64,000 bases of DNA from Dactylonectria macrodidyma (GCA_020744425.1 JAGMUV010000016.1:1116001-1180000); one strand, 5' to 3'; counted from the first letter of the stretch, positions 23,032 to 34,249 are shown. The notes: generated by a model from the sequence alone, not told the origin. A program made the numbers and translations.

Positions 23032-23111
23032 CTTTGGTGGTTGAGAATCAATTGATCAATTGAAAAGAGGAGAGTAGGAGGGATTTTTGGGACACTCGCT
23101 TGTGGAGAACG
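21740..23111 (-). mobile_element. Fot1/pogo-type element, copy 2 (right end lost)
   Basis: The left end is intact. Reading the minus strand from 23112, the terminus begins ACGTTCTCCACAAGCGAGTG, a diverged match to the terminus of the element at 4109, and it is followed by CAAAAATCCCTCC. It abuts TA at 23113-23114, inside TTAGGG repeats. The other end is missing: similarity to copy 1 stops near 21745, within the C-terminal tail. Confidence 0.75.
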
Positions 23112-23127
23112 TTAGGGTTAGGGTTAG
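23112..23127 (+). repeat. interstitial telomeric repeat
   Basis: TTAGGGTTAGGGTTAG, 2.7 units of the telomere repeat used by filamentous fungi. It sits exactly between the end of Fot1-like copy 2 and the truncated end of copy 3. Confidence 0.9.
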
Positions 23128-23142
23128 ATACTTCTATGTCTA

Positions 23143-23930
23143 TTTGCATGTATGTGCGTTATGGCCAATGTTGCTGCATATTCCACAACGCCGTTTCTTC
23201 ATCTCAGTTCGCTTCTTCCGACCCCTACTCTGCTGTATTTCCTACTGTACCTGCTCAGCAGTTTCCCTCTGATCTTGTAGCTCCTGTCCCTCAGCTACTG
23301 TCATACTCCCTGAATGTCGTAGACGTGTTCTTTTCGCCCTGCGCCGCCGGCTAAGGGTTGCATTTGCCTCTCGAAGCTCATTGACCTCCGCCTTCAATAA
23401 CGCCCTCCGGCGCATTATTCCTCGCGTCCCCTTCGCAAATTGATCCATAGCAGCTAGAATGGGTGTCGGAGAGCTATCTTGATGATGGCTGATTCGAGTT
23501 TTAATAAAATCAGTTTGCGAAGCTTCAATTGGGTTGTTTGGGGTCTTTGGAACCCAGAGGCTGGGCAGTCTGAATCCCCCTCCGCGGGCGATGGAGTCCG
23601 CAATTTTACGTCTAACCGAGAAAGCACACTTTCTGGATCACAGGGAACAAGTCCTGTGCCTCGAAAACCTCCCTGGAGGTTTTTTCCCGACATTGCGCTT
23701 TGAAATGCAGCTTGAAATGCAGGAAAGAAGTCAACCTTAGTAATGTGCGTGATTCGGGTCTTCATCATAGTCTCGACTTGTCGACTGTAAGCCTTCTTGA
23801 GCGGCCCAAAGCAGCCAACGTCGAGTGGCTGGAGTTTGGAGGGCTAGTATCAGCTGATTTTCATCGCTTTTTCTACGCATTGCTGATGGTAGAGAAATTC
23901 ACAATTGAAGGTAGAATGTTGTCTGAATGT
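23143..23930 (-). pseudogene. Fot1/pogo-like transposase fragment, copy 3
   Basis: Only the C-terminal half is present. It runs from around the third catalytic aspartate (SKLQPLDVGCF-like, near 23820) through GGFRGTGLVPCDPES, with a frameshift near 23455. Next come a basic coiled segment (LRRSRRRAKR-like), a CCHC knuckle (CGICSNIGHNAHTC, near 23160-23200) and a TAG just before 23143. The 3' terminal repeat is absent and is replaced by the TTAGGG tract. Confidence 0.7.
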
Positions 23931-24667
23931 AGTTGAGTGTGGCGTCCGTTTGTCTGTGGCGCTCGTTATACATGCACGTTACTTCTACAAATGTTCGTGG
24001 TGTCCGGAGTAATAAATGGCATGCAAATTGATTAGATAAACGAGGATGTCCCTTCATAGACGTTGGCCACGCTACATCAACGGACGGGAGTGATCTCCAG
24101 AAGTCGCGGATCCCCAAATGATGAGAAACAAGAGGGTAGGTAGACGGAGAGGGTTCCAGGAGCATGTGTCGAGAGCGAACGTAGAAGAGGTCAAGAAGTT
24201 CTTAAATAAGGCGGTCATGTGGAATGTTACATTGGGGGGTTAGTAGGACGGCCTGTTGTCGTGCCGTTCCATGCTTAGGAAGCCGATTAAGGCGAAAGTG
24301 GCGAACCGTGGGATGGGCTGCGGACGCATACAGTGGCTCGTAACTAACCATCTCTTCACCCGTCATCATCATTCATGGGGAAGATTGTGTGGCGCACTTG
24401 ATCTGTGCTTGCCGGGCTGTTTCTGTGTCGTAATAGCCCGGGGGTTGGGATCCTTTCAATCTGCAAGGCAGACTGACTTTCAGCATACACCACGGAAACA
24501 AACCAACGTCTTGTTGCCACCAATTACCCACCAGTACATTTCAGTTCTGCCAACCTATGATAACTCTTCATTCGCCTTTGGAGTCGGTGAGCTAAATTAA
24601 GGAGTAGGGAAACAATGGGAGGCAATCAGCTAATTAACCTCTTGACATCCTCATGACCTAATTTTGG

Positions 24668-25208
24668 GGTTGGGATTGGTCGACAGACCCGATAGATCTG
24701 CGAGATTTGCCTCGTGGTCTCTACAAGCTCGGCGTTGTCGTTCCCGATCATGCATGCGACCTTGGTCGTCGCTCAGGGCAGGGGCGTGGTGAGTGAGCAG
24801 TTGTCGCACAGGCATCTTGAATGAACGTCTTGCCGTAATGTCTGCCGGGTTCGACGCTTTGCCACATGCGTGCGCCCGGGCGGTTCATTTGCTGCGTACA
24901 GACGAAACAAGTTGGGGGGCTTTACAACTCTTGAATCACCGACATGGATGTGACAGGGATGGAGGCCAACATGCATGCTTCTGCCCTGGTTCAGTTTGTC
25001 GACCAACGCCCCCCACCTAGGGTGGGATTATCCTCGTATAGTGCAAACAAATGAATAGCTCTAAAAAAAATAAGCTAGCTAGGTATTGGACAGCAAACAT
25101 GCAGCATGATGTTGACCGCCCTAGACGGTGAGGTTGCCTTCGAAGATATTGCGCCAAGGGGAACACCAAAAATATGGCACCTCTGGCGATACCGTTCTGG
25201 AGAGCAAG
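24668..25208 (+). repeat. left arm of a large inverted repeat (module C, copy 2)
   Basis: It matches the reverse complement of 26352-26850 over most of its length, including CATGATGTTGACCGCCCTA, AATATTGCGCCAAGGGG-type words and the GGGTGGGATTATCCTCGT stretch. It starts with the module-C words shared with 9150 and 35560. Small indels and substitutions separate the arms. Confidence 0.85.
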
Positions 25209-26351
25209 GGTGAAGCATCTGTCTATATTCCTTCCCTAGATAACGATGACCCGAATCCGACTGGTCTCTTTTCCGACTGTGCGGGGGTATTCCAAGGTGC
25301 TCTTCAAGCTCCTGTGCCCGCTGTTCAAGGGTAGCCTGATCTGATGAATGGATAATAATTGAATGCCAATGGCTGAAGAAGGCCTGCCATTTCCCCTGCT
25401 ATTACATTAGCCGAGGGAGGTAATTGAGAATTTATAATGACAAAGTACAGATTATTGTAGAATGTGATGGCGGAGATTACGTAGCCTATTAATGGGTATG
25501 GTTGGTTTTCTACACACGTAAAGGTTGATACAGTACACAATCGGCCCAGAATGCTGCTGCAAAGGAATAGATGTATTGTCTTAGGCTCCACTTAGGTCGT
25601 TGTTGGCCCCATTGATGTTTGCTTGTTTGCTCACTTCCAATAATGCAGAGTCTGCCGTACGATCTGTATCAGGCTTAATAATGCTATTGTGCCACCAAAC
25701 TGGCAAACCAAAGTGGAGCGTTGAAACCACAGCATCTATAAAGCACGCTCCATATGTTAAGTTTGGCACTTGCGAATGGTATTGCCGTCTCCTCAACATA
25801 ACAGAGAGAAGCGCTATACCCCATTCTCATATTTTTTTCACTCATTTTGCTTCACACCATGGGCGCATCGACAACTAGCGCCTTGACATTTCGACCTCAG
25901 GTTGTTAGGCTCGCATCAAAGGACCCTCGGACATGGCTGGCTAGGGAGCGTCGGCTACTAAAACGCGACCAATATAGTAGATGTCCGTATACCAAACAGA
26001 GACCAAGCCGACCGTTCAGAGACTTACTAGGGAGCCACTTATTGGATGCATCAGACGCTACAGAAATTATGTCGGAGGATGCATTAAATACAGATTCTAC
26101 AGTGTCAGAATGATATGATATGTACCTGGCGTTGAGGATGGCTAGACTCAGGGAAATGCCATCTATGATAGATGGCGATCAATTCAATTCCACCAATTTC
26201 GCCTTCGCGTGGCGTTGCGTTGACAGCTTACTCAGCATTTGGCCCGTGGAGTTGATCCACCGCATCTCCAAATTGAATTGATGCGTTGAATTGAAGTGGT
26301 TGAACCGCATACACGTTAGGGTTCCGTCAAGGTAATTTACCGAACGGTAAT
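25209..26351. other. spacer between inverted arms
   Basis: About 1.1 kb of AT-richer DNA. Minus-strand frames at 25325-25591 and 25600-25799 read like a decayed protein (hydrophobic segments) but have no recognised motif. One small plus-strand ORF is listed separately. Confidence 0.4.
25859..26113 (+). CDS. small ORF, 84 aa, unknown
   Basis: ATG 25859 to TGA 26111-26113. It is basic in the middle (DPRTWLARERRLLKRDQYSR) and acidic at the end, which is unlike random sequence. There is no known family and no upstream features to confirm it. It lies between the inverted arms and could be a gene fragment carried by the repeat. Confidence 0.3.
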   Translation: MGASTTSALTFRPQVVRLASKDPRTWLARERRLLKRDQYSRCPYTKQRPSRPFRDLLGSHLLDASDATEIMSEDALNTDSTVSE

Positions 26352-26850
26352 TTACGCCCTTGCTCTCCAGAACGGTATCGCCAGCGGTGTCATATTTTTG
26401 GTGTTCCCCTTGGCGCAATATCTTCGAAGGCAACCTCACCATTTAGGGCGGTCAACATCATGCTGCATGTTTGCTATCCAATACCTAGCTAAGTTATTCA
26501 TTTGTTTGCACTAAACGAGGATAATCCCACCCGAGGTGGGGCGCGTTGGTCGACAAACTGTACCAGGGCAGAAGCATGTATGTTAGCCTCCATCCCTGTC
26601 ACATCCATGTCGGTGATTCAAGAGTTGTAAAGCCCCCCCAACTTGTTTCGTCTGTACGCAGCAAATGAACCGCCCGGGCGCACGCATGTGGCAAAGCGTC
26701 GAACCCGGCAGACATTACGGCAAGACGTTCATTCAAGATGCCTGTGCGACAACTGCTCACTCACCACGCCCCTGCCTTGAGCGACGATCAAGGTCGCGTG
26801 CATGATTGGAAAAGACAACGCCGAGCCTGCGAGACTAGCGCGTCTCATTG
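26352..26850 (-). repeat. right arm of the large inverted repeat (module C)
   Basis: Inverted counterpart of 24668-25208. Module-C words appear in reverse order and orientation up to about 26830. Confidence 0.85.
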
Positions 26851-27044
26851 ACTCATGCCATTGTGGGCTCTCAAAATCCTTTGAACGATATTTGAGATGG
26901 CACGACGGAACACACGTTTGTGCCGTCGCTCGCCTTGTCTGCGGTAGAGGCAGCGATGAGGCGATTGCAACCTCGCGAAAAGCTTGTCAGAAACAACTTG
27001 TCCTACTGGTGTTGATCCACCCGCGAAAAGGTTACCTACTGCCT

Positions 27045-27310
27045 ACTTGTCTGGAGCGGGGTGCATGTGGATGAAGGGGTGTGTGCCGTTTGGTGTGTCG
27101 GTTGGTCATCGTCCGTCATTGTGGGAGGAAGACGGCGCGAAGGCGAGGGTTAACTGACGACCCTACCCTATACCACAGACCTAAGAAAGCATCCGCCACC
27201 TAAAGATAGGCTTGACATTGACGCTTGAATGGTTTCAGCTGGAAGATTGCTCACTTAGTTGACTGTTTTATGCATAATAGCGTTTTTTTTTATTCTCTAC
27301 TTTATTTTCT
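27045..27310 (+). repeat. inverted-duplicated unit, copy 1 part 1
   Basis: It matches the reverse complement of 42945-43146, including GTGCATGTGGATGAAGGGG, GGGTTAACTGACGACCCTA and ATCCGCCACCTAAAGATAGG. The same unit continues at 27904 after the LTR-like insertion. A related, more diverged piece is at 16460-16520. Confidence 0.8.
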
Positions 27311-27375
27311 GGTTTATTTTTTGTAAGAGCCTGATATTCAAACTCTAAATTACTTTAGCTATAAATAGCTTAAAG

Positions 27376-27897
27376 TGTCACGGGCCGGATGAGATCAACT
27401 CAAGAGGTAATGCCACTGTATTGCGAGAATACTACGATGAAGAGGAAAGAGAGAAAGCGGGCAGGCGCGTAGACGCGTAGACGCGTTGATAGTCCCTGTG
27501 GCCTGCCCCGTGCGTCCTAGTTACGTATCGACCCCACCCTGGGTCCAGCACTCCAGACGCTCCCGTCACATCAAGTGCGCAGGATATATATATATAATCC
27601 GGAAATAAGCCGGAAATAGGAGGCTTAGTCAGTAAGAGTGGGTCTGACTAAAATAGTAATAAAATGAAATAAAAAAGGTATTTTTAATTAAAATAATATT
27701 AATGTGACGGGAGCGTCTGGAGTGCTGGACCCAGGGTGGGGTCGATACGTAACTAGGACGCACGGGGCAGGCCACAGGGACTATCAACGCGTCTACGCGT
27801 CTACGCGCCTGCCCGCTTTCTCTCTTTCCTCTTCATCGTAGTATTCTCGCAATACAGTGGCATTACCTCTTGAGTTGATCTCATCCGGCCCGTGACA
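27376..27897. mobile_element. inverted pair of LTR-like arms, TTAA-flanked
   Basis: Two arms of about 197 bp (27376-27573 and 27708-27897) are near-perfect inverted copies. Each arm begins TGTCACGGGCCGGATGAG and ends CTCCCGTCACA when read inward, like an LTR with TG..CA ends. The 134 bp spacer is AT-rich with a TATATATATA run. Outside the arms are TTAA-containing words (GCTTAAAG and TTTAAGC). It could be two solo LTRs in opposite orientation, or a piggyBac-type MITE using TTAA. Confidence 0.7.
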
Positions 27898-27903
27898 TTT
27901 AAG

Positions 27904-28140
27904 CTCTAACATTTTTTTTTTCCTTTTCTTTTTTGTGTTGCCATTCGCAGAGTTTTCGCGACAATGTATCCACGCAGTGACTGCATCCTGCCGTGCTACA
28001 ATACAACATTTTCGCCAGCGCCGAAAACCCGTACCGAAAATCCATACCGACTTCAGATTACCACCCCCGCTCTTTGTTTTCTCTCGCACAGCAGACACTT
28101 TTGGACTTTGGATTGGGAGAATTATGCCGTGTCGTACCAG
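27904..28140 (+). repeat. inverted-duplicated unit, copy 1 part 2
   Basis: 27904-28015 matches the reverse complement of about 42806-42915 (TTCGCAGAGTTTTCGCGA). 28015-28140 matches the reverse complement of about 40005-40115 (CTTTTGGACTTTGGATTGGG). In copy 2 these two parts are separated by about 2.7 kb holding the piggyBac element. Confidence 0.8.
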
Positions 28141-28475
28141 AAGGGGTTGACAAACAGAAGGGGTTGACAAACAAACAGAGGAGGTTGGCAAACAAACAGG
28201 GGGTTGACAAACAAACAGAGGGGATTGACAAACAGGGGGTTGACAAACAAACAGAGGGGGTTGACAAACAAACAGGGGGTTGACAAACAAACAGAGGGGG
28301 TTGACAAACAAACAGAGGGGGTTGACAAACAAACAGAGGGGGTTGACAAACAGGGGGTTGACAAACAGGGGGTTGACAAACAGGGGGTTGACAAACAGGG
28401 GGTTGACAAACAAACAGAGGGGTTGACAAACAAACAGAGGGGGTTGACAAACAGGAGGTTGACAAACAAACGCGG
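28141..28475 (+). repeat. TTGACAAACA minisatellite, 18 units
   Basis: Eighteen units of GGGGGTTGACAAACA with optional AACAGAG extension (15-21 bp). Related short arrays are at 10474, 35341 and, inverted, 38938-39100. Open frames across it (repeats of STPSVCLSTP type) are by-products of repetition. Confidence 0.95.
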
Positions 28476-28760
28476 AGGTCGTCCTCAAATGTGAAGCGGG
28501 TGTGGGGACAAGGTGGGTAATCGCACCTCGTTCATACTCACACTGACGACGAAGAACATGTGCAGAAACACGGCGAGGTAGGTGTAGGGCATTGGACCCT
28601 GTAAGACGATGCGGGGCGTGATGAGACCTTTTCAGACACTCGAAAACATTCGAGGACACGGCAAGACGCTCCAAAACGCTCCAAGACACTACGAGACGCG
28701 ACACGACACGACACGACACGACACGACACGACACGACACGACACGACACGACACGACATA
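28476..28760 (+). repeat. module B flank and ACACG pentamer array
   Basis: From ACGCGGAGGTC to CATTCGAGGACAC it parallels 35360-35530. It ends in about twelve tandem ACACG units (28699-28757). Confidence 0.8.
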
Positions 28761-28853
28761 CAATATGATCGAGATCAGCTCACCAGAAAGACTGTAGGTA
28801 GCCAGACACTGACATTGAAGTCACGTACGTGTGCATCGCTGCACACCATGTTA

Positions 28854-29060
28854 CCGTATCGACTCAAAAGATTGAGGATTCCCTGTGGGCCAGAGGACCC
28901 TTGCAAATCCAATCTGATTGGATAAGATGCCAACACTGTGGGGTTCGCACAACTGACGTGCAGCTGTTGACTGCTACGGATAGCTTCTTAACCAATTAGA
29001 TACTATGGAACAGGGGTGTATAGACCCACTAGAAATCCTCAATCTTTTGAGTCGATACGG
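28854..29060. mobile_element. 207 bp TA-flanked MITE
   Basis: Perfect 27 bp terminal inverted repeats (28854-28880 and 29034-29060) begin CCGTATCGACTCAAAAG. TA flanks both sides (28852-28853, 29061-29062). The interior, read on the minus strand, has a tRNA-like A-box-resembling word (CTAATTGGTTAAG) and a weak B-box-like word, but no cloverleaf. A mariner-mobilised MITE is the simplest reading. Confidence 0.8.
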
Positions 29061-29289
29061 TACTGCAAAGTATCAGACGTTGCCTGGATCAGAACTTCAT
29101 CTTTTTCGTCTCATGCGAGAACCAAGTCAGCTTTAGCTGGTCATCATGACTGACCGTGGGCGCTTCGCAAGTTATGCCAGGCTTCAAGAATTATCCCAAA
29201 CTCTGTCTTGATATCTGCATGCAACACACAGGCCACCGCTTATCTCGATATGCGTGAGATGGCTTGCCTTTGCGCTGCATGGGTGTCCT

Positions 29290-29740
29290 TGTGTGTCCCC
29301 ACGTTCTCGACAAGGTGGGGAACGACGGACAACGGACGGTGAACACACACCAAAGCCCCCATAGAGACCCGGAAGCTCAGCGGTACGCTGGTTGACTTCT
29401 ACCCCACTTAGTAAGACCCTAGGTAATAGGTGGGGCCTTTTGTACCTCGTCTTACTCTCCTTTTCGTTGGTTTGAATCCCTGCTACGGAGTACTAGCGTA
29501 AGTGTAACCTTACCACAGTCAAGGGATACATACCCCAACACACGCACAAACATACCCACCAACCAAGCGACACACCAAGCGACACACCAAACGATACACA
29601 CTTACATACATACCTACACGCACGTACATACCCACACACACATACATACTCACACACACACATACATACCCACCAAAGCGACCCACCAAGCGACACACCA
29701 AGCGACGCGACACACACCAAGCGACGCAGTTCACCGGATG
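29290..29740. repeat. repeat mosaic: GTTCTCGACAAGG motif, CACACCAAGCGA runs, CATACATAC tracts
   Basis: A copy of the CTCGACAAGGTGGGG motif at about 29302 is followed by CACACACC. At 29545-29725 short runs of the 12 bp unit surround CATACATACC/CACACAC tracts. Between them, 29370-29490 has a possible tRNA-derived head (GCTCAGCGGTACGC, later GGTTTGAATCC). The two boxes are about 100 nt apart and the stems do not pair well. Confidence 0.55.
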
Positions 29741-32700
29741 TAGATCATTTGAGTGCGTGTGCGTTACGAAATACATCAACCCAAACTGCTTTACGAGATC
29801 GGCTGTGTGACATCTGGAACCTTGAAGACTAAACTTGCCATACTCTGCAGTGGCTCTTCTGCGATACAAAGCCTACATGAAACATGGTACGTTGTCTACA
29901 CTGATGCCCAGTCGTCCTGATTATACTAACAGTAAGTACGTTGGCGGCTACGGAAGAATCCGTAATTGAATTGCAGCGTATCGCAACATGACCCGAAAGA
30001 GTCCGCGAATCGCCTTCGCATATGCTTGAGTGATGCAACTGCCGCACAACGGTCCGCCTCTAGGGATGTGCGTTCACCAGCAGGCTCTACATCACTTTTT
30101 TTTCTTTTTGAACGCACCAGCCTCAATCTCGGCATGTTTGCCAGCTGTGCACATGGCAATACGGGGGATGACGGGCAGGGTTCTCCAGGCTGAGGCTCTT
30201 CTCAGTCGAGGAGACTAGCCAGGTCCACATTGCCTTCGTGGACGCCTGCCGTTGGGTTTGGTGCTCGACAGCGCTCGTTCGCATGCTCCATAGTACTGGA
30301 AGGTGTTGCGCAACGGCCTTGCGACGGCGTGCGCTCTTTCTGATGTGGGGAGGAGGGCATGGGGGACGAAGATGTGAGAGGCGAGTGGCGGCTAAGATTG
30401 ATGGTCTGGAACGTGGGGTGATGAACGGACCTAGATGGACGAGGGAAGGAGGAACAAAGATTAAAAGATAAGGGGGGGTGAGTGAAAGAAGAATTACTTC
30501 ACGAAACAAAAGAAAAAGACCAAAAAAAGAAGAAGAAAGGGAGAAGAGAAGAAGAAAAAAGAAGAAGAAGAAGAAAAAGAAGAAAAGCAACAAGGGAAAT
30601 GACAAAAAAAGACGAGAGAGATGGGGATAAAATCCCCAACACTAAAGAATGAGAGATCAGGGACACAACGACCGTCTAGCCGATCCGGCAGTTGATGAAC
30701 AGAATCATCGCACAAATCCTGGCGCTGCCATCTACACTTTCTCAAAGTAATCTGTTCGGCCTGTCGTCGGGCTGCGGCTAGCGAGACTACGGTAGTGGGC
30801 CTGCCAATGACAACGGCGACATCGTCCGCTACGCACTGTCGGACATGTGCTTGTCTTCACGGGTCGAGAGAAACACGCCGGCTACTTTCGCGGGGTCGCA
30901 TGGCCTGCTCTCTCCGGCAGGGTCTATGTCGACTCGCCAGAGCTGACAAGGCGAGGACTCTAGGTCGTGCGCTGCCGGACCGCAATGTGCGATCCGCTGC
31001 GGACCCCGCCGGCCACCACCCAGACCACTTGCTCGATAGCTGGGGCGAAGAACGTGCTACGACGACACAGGGTCCCATTTATCACCTACCCAGTCTTTTG
31101 TCTCCTGGCCTTCAATGGCCTTTTCTCTCCTCTCCTCTCCTCCGATCGTCTGATCACGGTGTCACTTTGGTCCGCATGGCAAGAGCTCGTTTGACAGAGT
31201 TGAGCAGGCTTGTGGGAGGAAAGAACGAGCAAACGAACTCGACATCGCTCGAGAGAAGAGAGCTCATAGGGCCCAAGACACCAAGCATCGCCACATTACT
31301 CTGCCGATGTCTTGTCTGGACTACAAACACCATGTGGAAACACACTGTCCTTGTCGACTAGGGCATTGCCTCAGCATTATGGGATGCAGCTCACACTTCT
31401 CTTTGCGGCCCTCTCACTTTGCGCCTAGTTTCTGCGTCTCTGCTATCTCTCGTGTCAGAAAGCCAGCCGAAGATGCGTGTGAAGATGCAGAACTCCGGTG
31501 CAGTCGGTCGAAGGGTGATGACACCGTTGGTGCAGAGCTTCCCTTGGGCGAAGACGACCCTGGATAGAGACGATTGCGGAAAAGAGGCGGCATTTTCGGA
31601 ATCAAGACATAATCGCCATGTGCCCCGAGTCTTTGTCGACATCGATCCCGCCACAGGCTTCGCCAAATTAGGGCGCCTTGACGCCTTCGATTGTGCGCTT
31701 GAGTATCTGCAAAGCATACTTCTTCAGCCCGCGTGCAGCTCTTTAGACAAATCTCCTTTGCGGAGATTGCAGAGAAACACATAGCCGGCTAAGTGCAGCA
31801 GCAACATGGGAAACGACAGGGTCCGTCAGTTGAGGACCCGAGTCCTGGCTCCTTTGAGGTGGAGCGGGCGGTAAGCTGCTTGGTCCAGTCTTTCCGTTCT
31901 TGCTAGTCACTGGCCGATGTCAGGACTTGGGTCTCGACCGAGAAGGGTCGGTAAAGTCAACATCGCTCACTTACACGCTGCAAAGTGAGAGTGGAACATG
32001 TACCATAACGGCAGAGAGAGGCAAAGCACTTGAGCAAGACGGCCAGCCTATGCTTGTGTTAAGATGGTTTTGGCCAGGAGTGAGAAGCTTCGTGTTTGTC
32101 TGCTTCGGACGTGGCGAGGGAGCGGGAGCCAAGTGCATGCCAGACAGGTGACAAAGCAACGACGGCTTCGCTTGGCATCAGTTCACTCCAGTACAGCCCA
32201 GCTCTGCGCGTCTACAATGATCTACGCGACGATAAAACGACGACAAAAGCAACGATATCTAAGAACGGTCAATACTGGCCTATGTCTTGGCGTCTTCGTT
32301 CGGCAGCGCTGGTGAGTAGAAAGGAGCATTGAGAAGCCTTTTTCCCTTCCCTTCCTGAAATGAAGAACGGCTGAAAAGTTCTAGACTGGCATCTCTCTCG
32401 GGTGAATGGCCGATCACTTTATACACTAAACTACTAGCTGAGTCGTCCCAAAGTTTTGCCTTGCTGTCTGTGTGCATCGTCCCGATCACCACTTATCTTC
32501 ATACAGGCGAGATGTCGTACTTTTGCCCCGTGCTTGGAGGTTTGTGCTCAAGTCTGAGCTGCCGAGCTCTGTTCTGTTGTATACGTTCCCCATGCTGTGT
32601 TCGGAGTGTTCGGTCCCTTTTCGCGCTGATCTCCTGCGGCTATTGTACCTTTTTTTTGCTGGCGTTTCCGATGCCTGTTTCTTACTGGGTGCTTGCTACC

Positions 32701-33552
32701 GTCACTTCTGCTACCAGCCTTCCGACAACGTCTCCAGAAATTGAACGTATATCGAAGACACACAGTAAATCGCGCAAAGGCGATGCTGATGCTGCACGTA
32801 GCATCAGCACCAGCAAACACGTACCAGTTCGACTCTAGCCAAAAGTTGTCGGCCAAGAGTCCGAGGATACACAAGTTATGGAGCAAATTCCTCATCAATG
32901 TCAGCAAGATGTGCTGTCCCGTAACTCGGCTGTCCGGGTTGCTCGCTGCCGGCGATGCGGGCGAAAAGCCATAAGACTTCCTCGAGGCGCACGTCGTCAT
33001 CTTGTCTGCTGCAGCCACCCTGAGCTTCGAAATGCAACTACCACCTCCCGATCACCCTCAACAGTTAAAGATGGCCGTTTCGGACGAGCTGTGCGGATTC
33101 GGGCAGTCGTTGCCCTCCTTTTTATGATTTCCTTTGGTTCGCAGTCTTCTCCAGGGAGAGGGAAGTCTCGAATGCATTCTAAAACATGGTCCAGAACTCT
33201 GTGCCAATGCTCTTACGTTGCTATGATGTAAAAGAATAGTACAAAGGACAGTGGGGTGAGTTATAATATATCACCAACTTCGTAGTGTGGGGAAGGAAAT
33301 GTTTAGGACTGGATTTCGATACAAAGCGATTATTTCACAAATTTCCAGCTACCAATCGCGGTTCCCTTGAACGACGTCAAGCCTTTCCCTGTTTATGTAG
33401 GACCTGCATCGCATGACATGACATTTTGGCTCTCCCTATTTCCGAAGCCAATATGTTATCCGCACTCATATCTTCCATAGGCCCTCTTGCCCGCAGACGC
33501 AATAGAGAGTTCCTGCAGACCGTCTCCTGCTTCAGTACCCTTGGTATGGCAT
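29741..33552. other. long interval with no recognised gene
   Basis: Open frames of 60-190 codons exist on both strands (for example 30795-31361, 31419-31784 and 32548-33018). They overlap one another, lack family motifs and have low-complexity composition. A purine-rich GAAGAA tract occupies about 30485-30610. Spliced genes without obvious motifs cannot be excluded. Confidence 0.4.
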
Positions 33553-34077
33553 TTAATCATGACTCTGAGCGTTGATTGCCTGCTTCTGCTCTTTCCGTTG
33601 CTCGTCATGTTGGCTCATGTAAAACCGCATCCGTATTGAGAGCGCAATACAAAGTCCCAGTAACCCAGCAAGTTGCGATGCCATTACAACTCCTCTCCAG
33701 TAAACATTATGAGCAGAGTACCAGCACGCCACCCCAATGAGAAGCTCGAGAATCGACACGTCTAACAGTGCTAATGGCATCCAAGCCATGATAAGATCCA
33801 TTTGAGTGATTCCTAGCAGACCCTCAAAATGAAAGCGAAGCATTGTTGCCACTACAGCCGACACAGGAGCAGTGAGAGCCGAGCTACAGAAGAAGCCATC
33901 GCCGATCTGACTGAGACTTGTAGTACTCGGATGGGCTGTGGAAAATGCTAGGAGAGCAACAGAGAGCCCACTGACAAGAGCAGCAAGCGCAATAAAGGTA
34001 TTGTAGAATCGCTGGATGCGCTGGAAAACCAAGGAAGTCTCCTTCATATCAAGGCATTTGCTCAACCAGAACCACAT
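33553..34077 (-). CDS. four-helix membrane protein, 174 aa, unknown
   Basis: Intact frame from ATG 34077 to the stop at 33553. Four hydrophobic stretches are evident: about residues 29-46 (FIALAALVSGLSVALLAF), 68-86 (ALTAPVSAVVATMLRF), 95-120 (MAWMPLALLDVSILELLIG) and 130-150 (ASQLAGLLGLCIALSIRM). Short loops separate them, and the C-terminus is hydrophilic and Gln/Lys-rich. There is no recognised family. The regular helix pattern and lack of stops support a real gene. A CT-rich region lies just upstream of the start. Confidence 0.65.
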   Translation of the reverse strand: MWFWLSKCLDMKETSLVFQRIQRFYNTFIALAALVSGLSVALLAFSTAHPSTTSLSQIGDGFFCSSALTAPVSAVVATMLRFHFEGLLGITQMDLIMAWMPLALLDVSILELLIGVACWYSAHNVYWRGVVMASQLAGLLGLCIALSIRMRFYMSQHDEQRKEQKQAINAQSHD

Positions 34078-34249
34078 GATTTTCTTCTGTTCTCTTGAGG
34101 ATTGGCGTTGACTATCGATCCACGGGCGAAGGGTAATTAAGTGAAAATAAAGTAAGGGTTTTAAGGAGTGAAGGAGATGATGGAAGTCAAGGGTACAGCT
34201 CGACAGTGGACTTGGCTTGTACGTTTATATTATTTACTGCCTCATATGT

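Noticed and set aside
28141..28475. CRISPR-like or promoter array (TTGACA resembles a bacterial -35 box)
   Set aside because: Tandem minisatellite in a eukaryotic context; no spacers and no paired -10 boxes.
27793..28749. 318-codon minus-strand frame
   Set aside because: It runs through the ACACG array, the TTGACAAACA minisatellite and one LTR-like arm; it is a by-product of repeats.
29370..29490. Possible tRNA or SINE head
   Set aside because: A- and B-box-like words are about 100 nt apart and the stems are poor; kept only as a remark in the repeat entry.
30123..30605. Phenylalanine-rich minus-strand frame
   Set aside because: It is the complement of a GAAGAA purine tract; low complexity only.
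30795..31361. 188-codon plus-strand frame
   Set aside because: Arg/Leu/Ser-rich with no motif, and competing open frames exist in the same interval.
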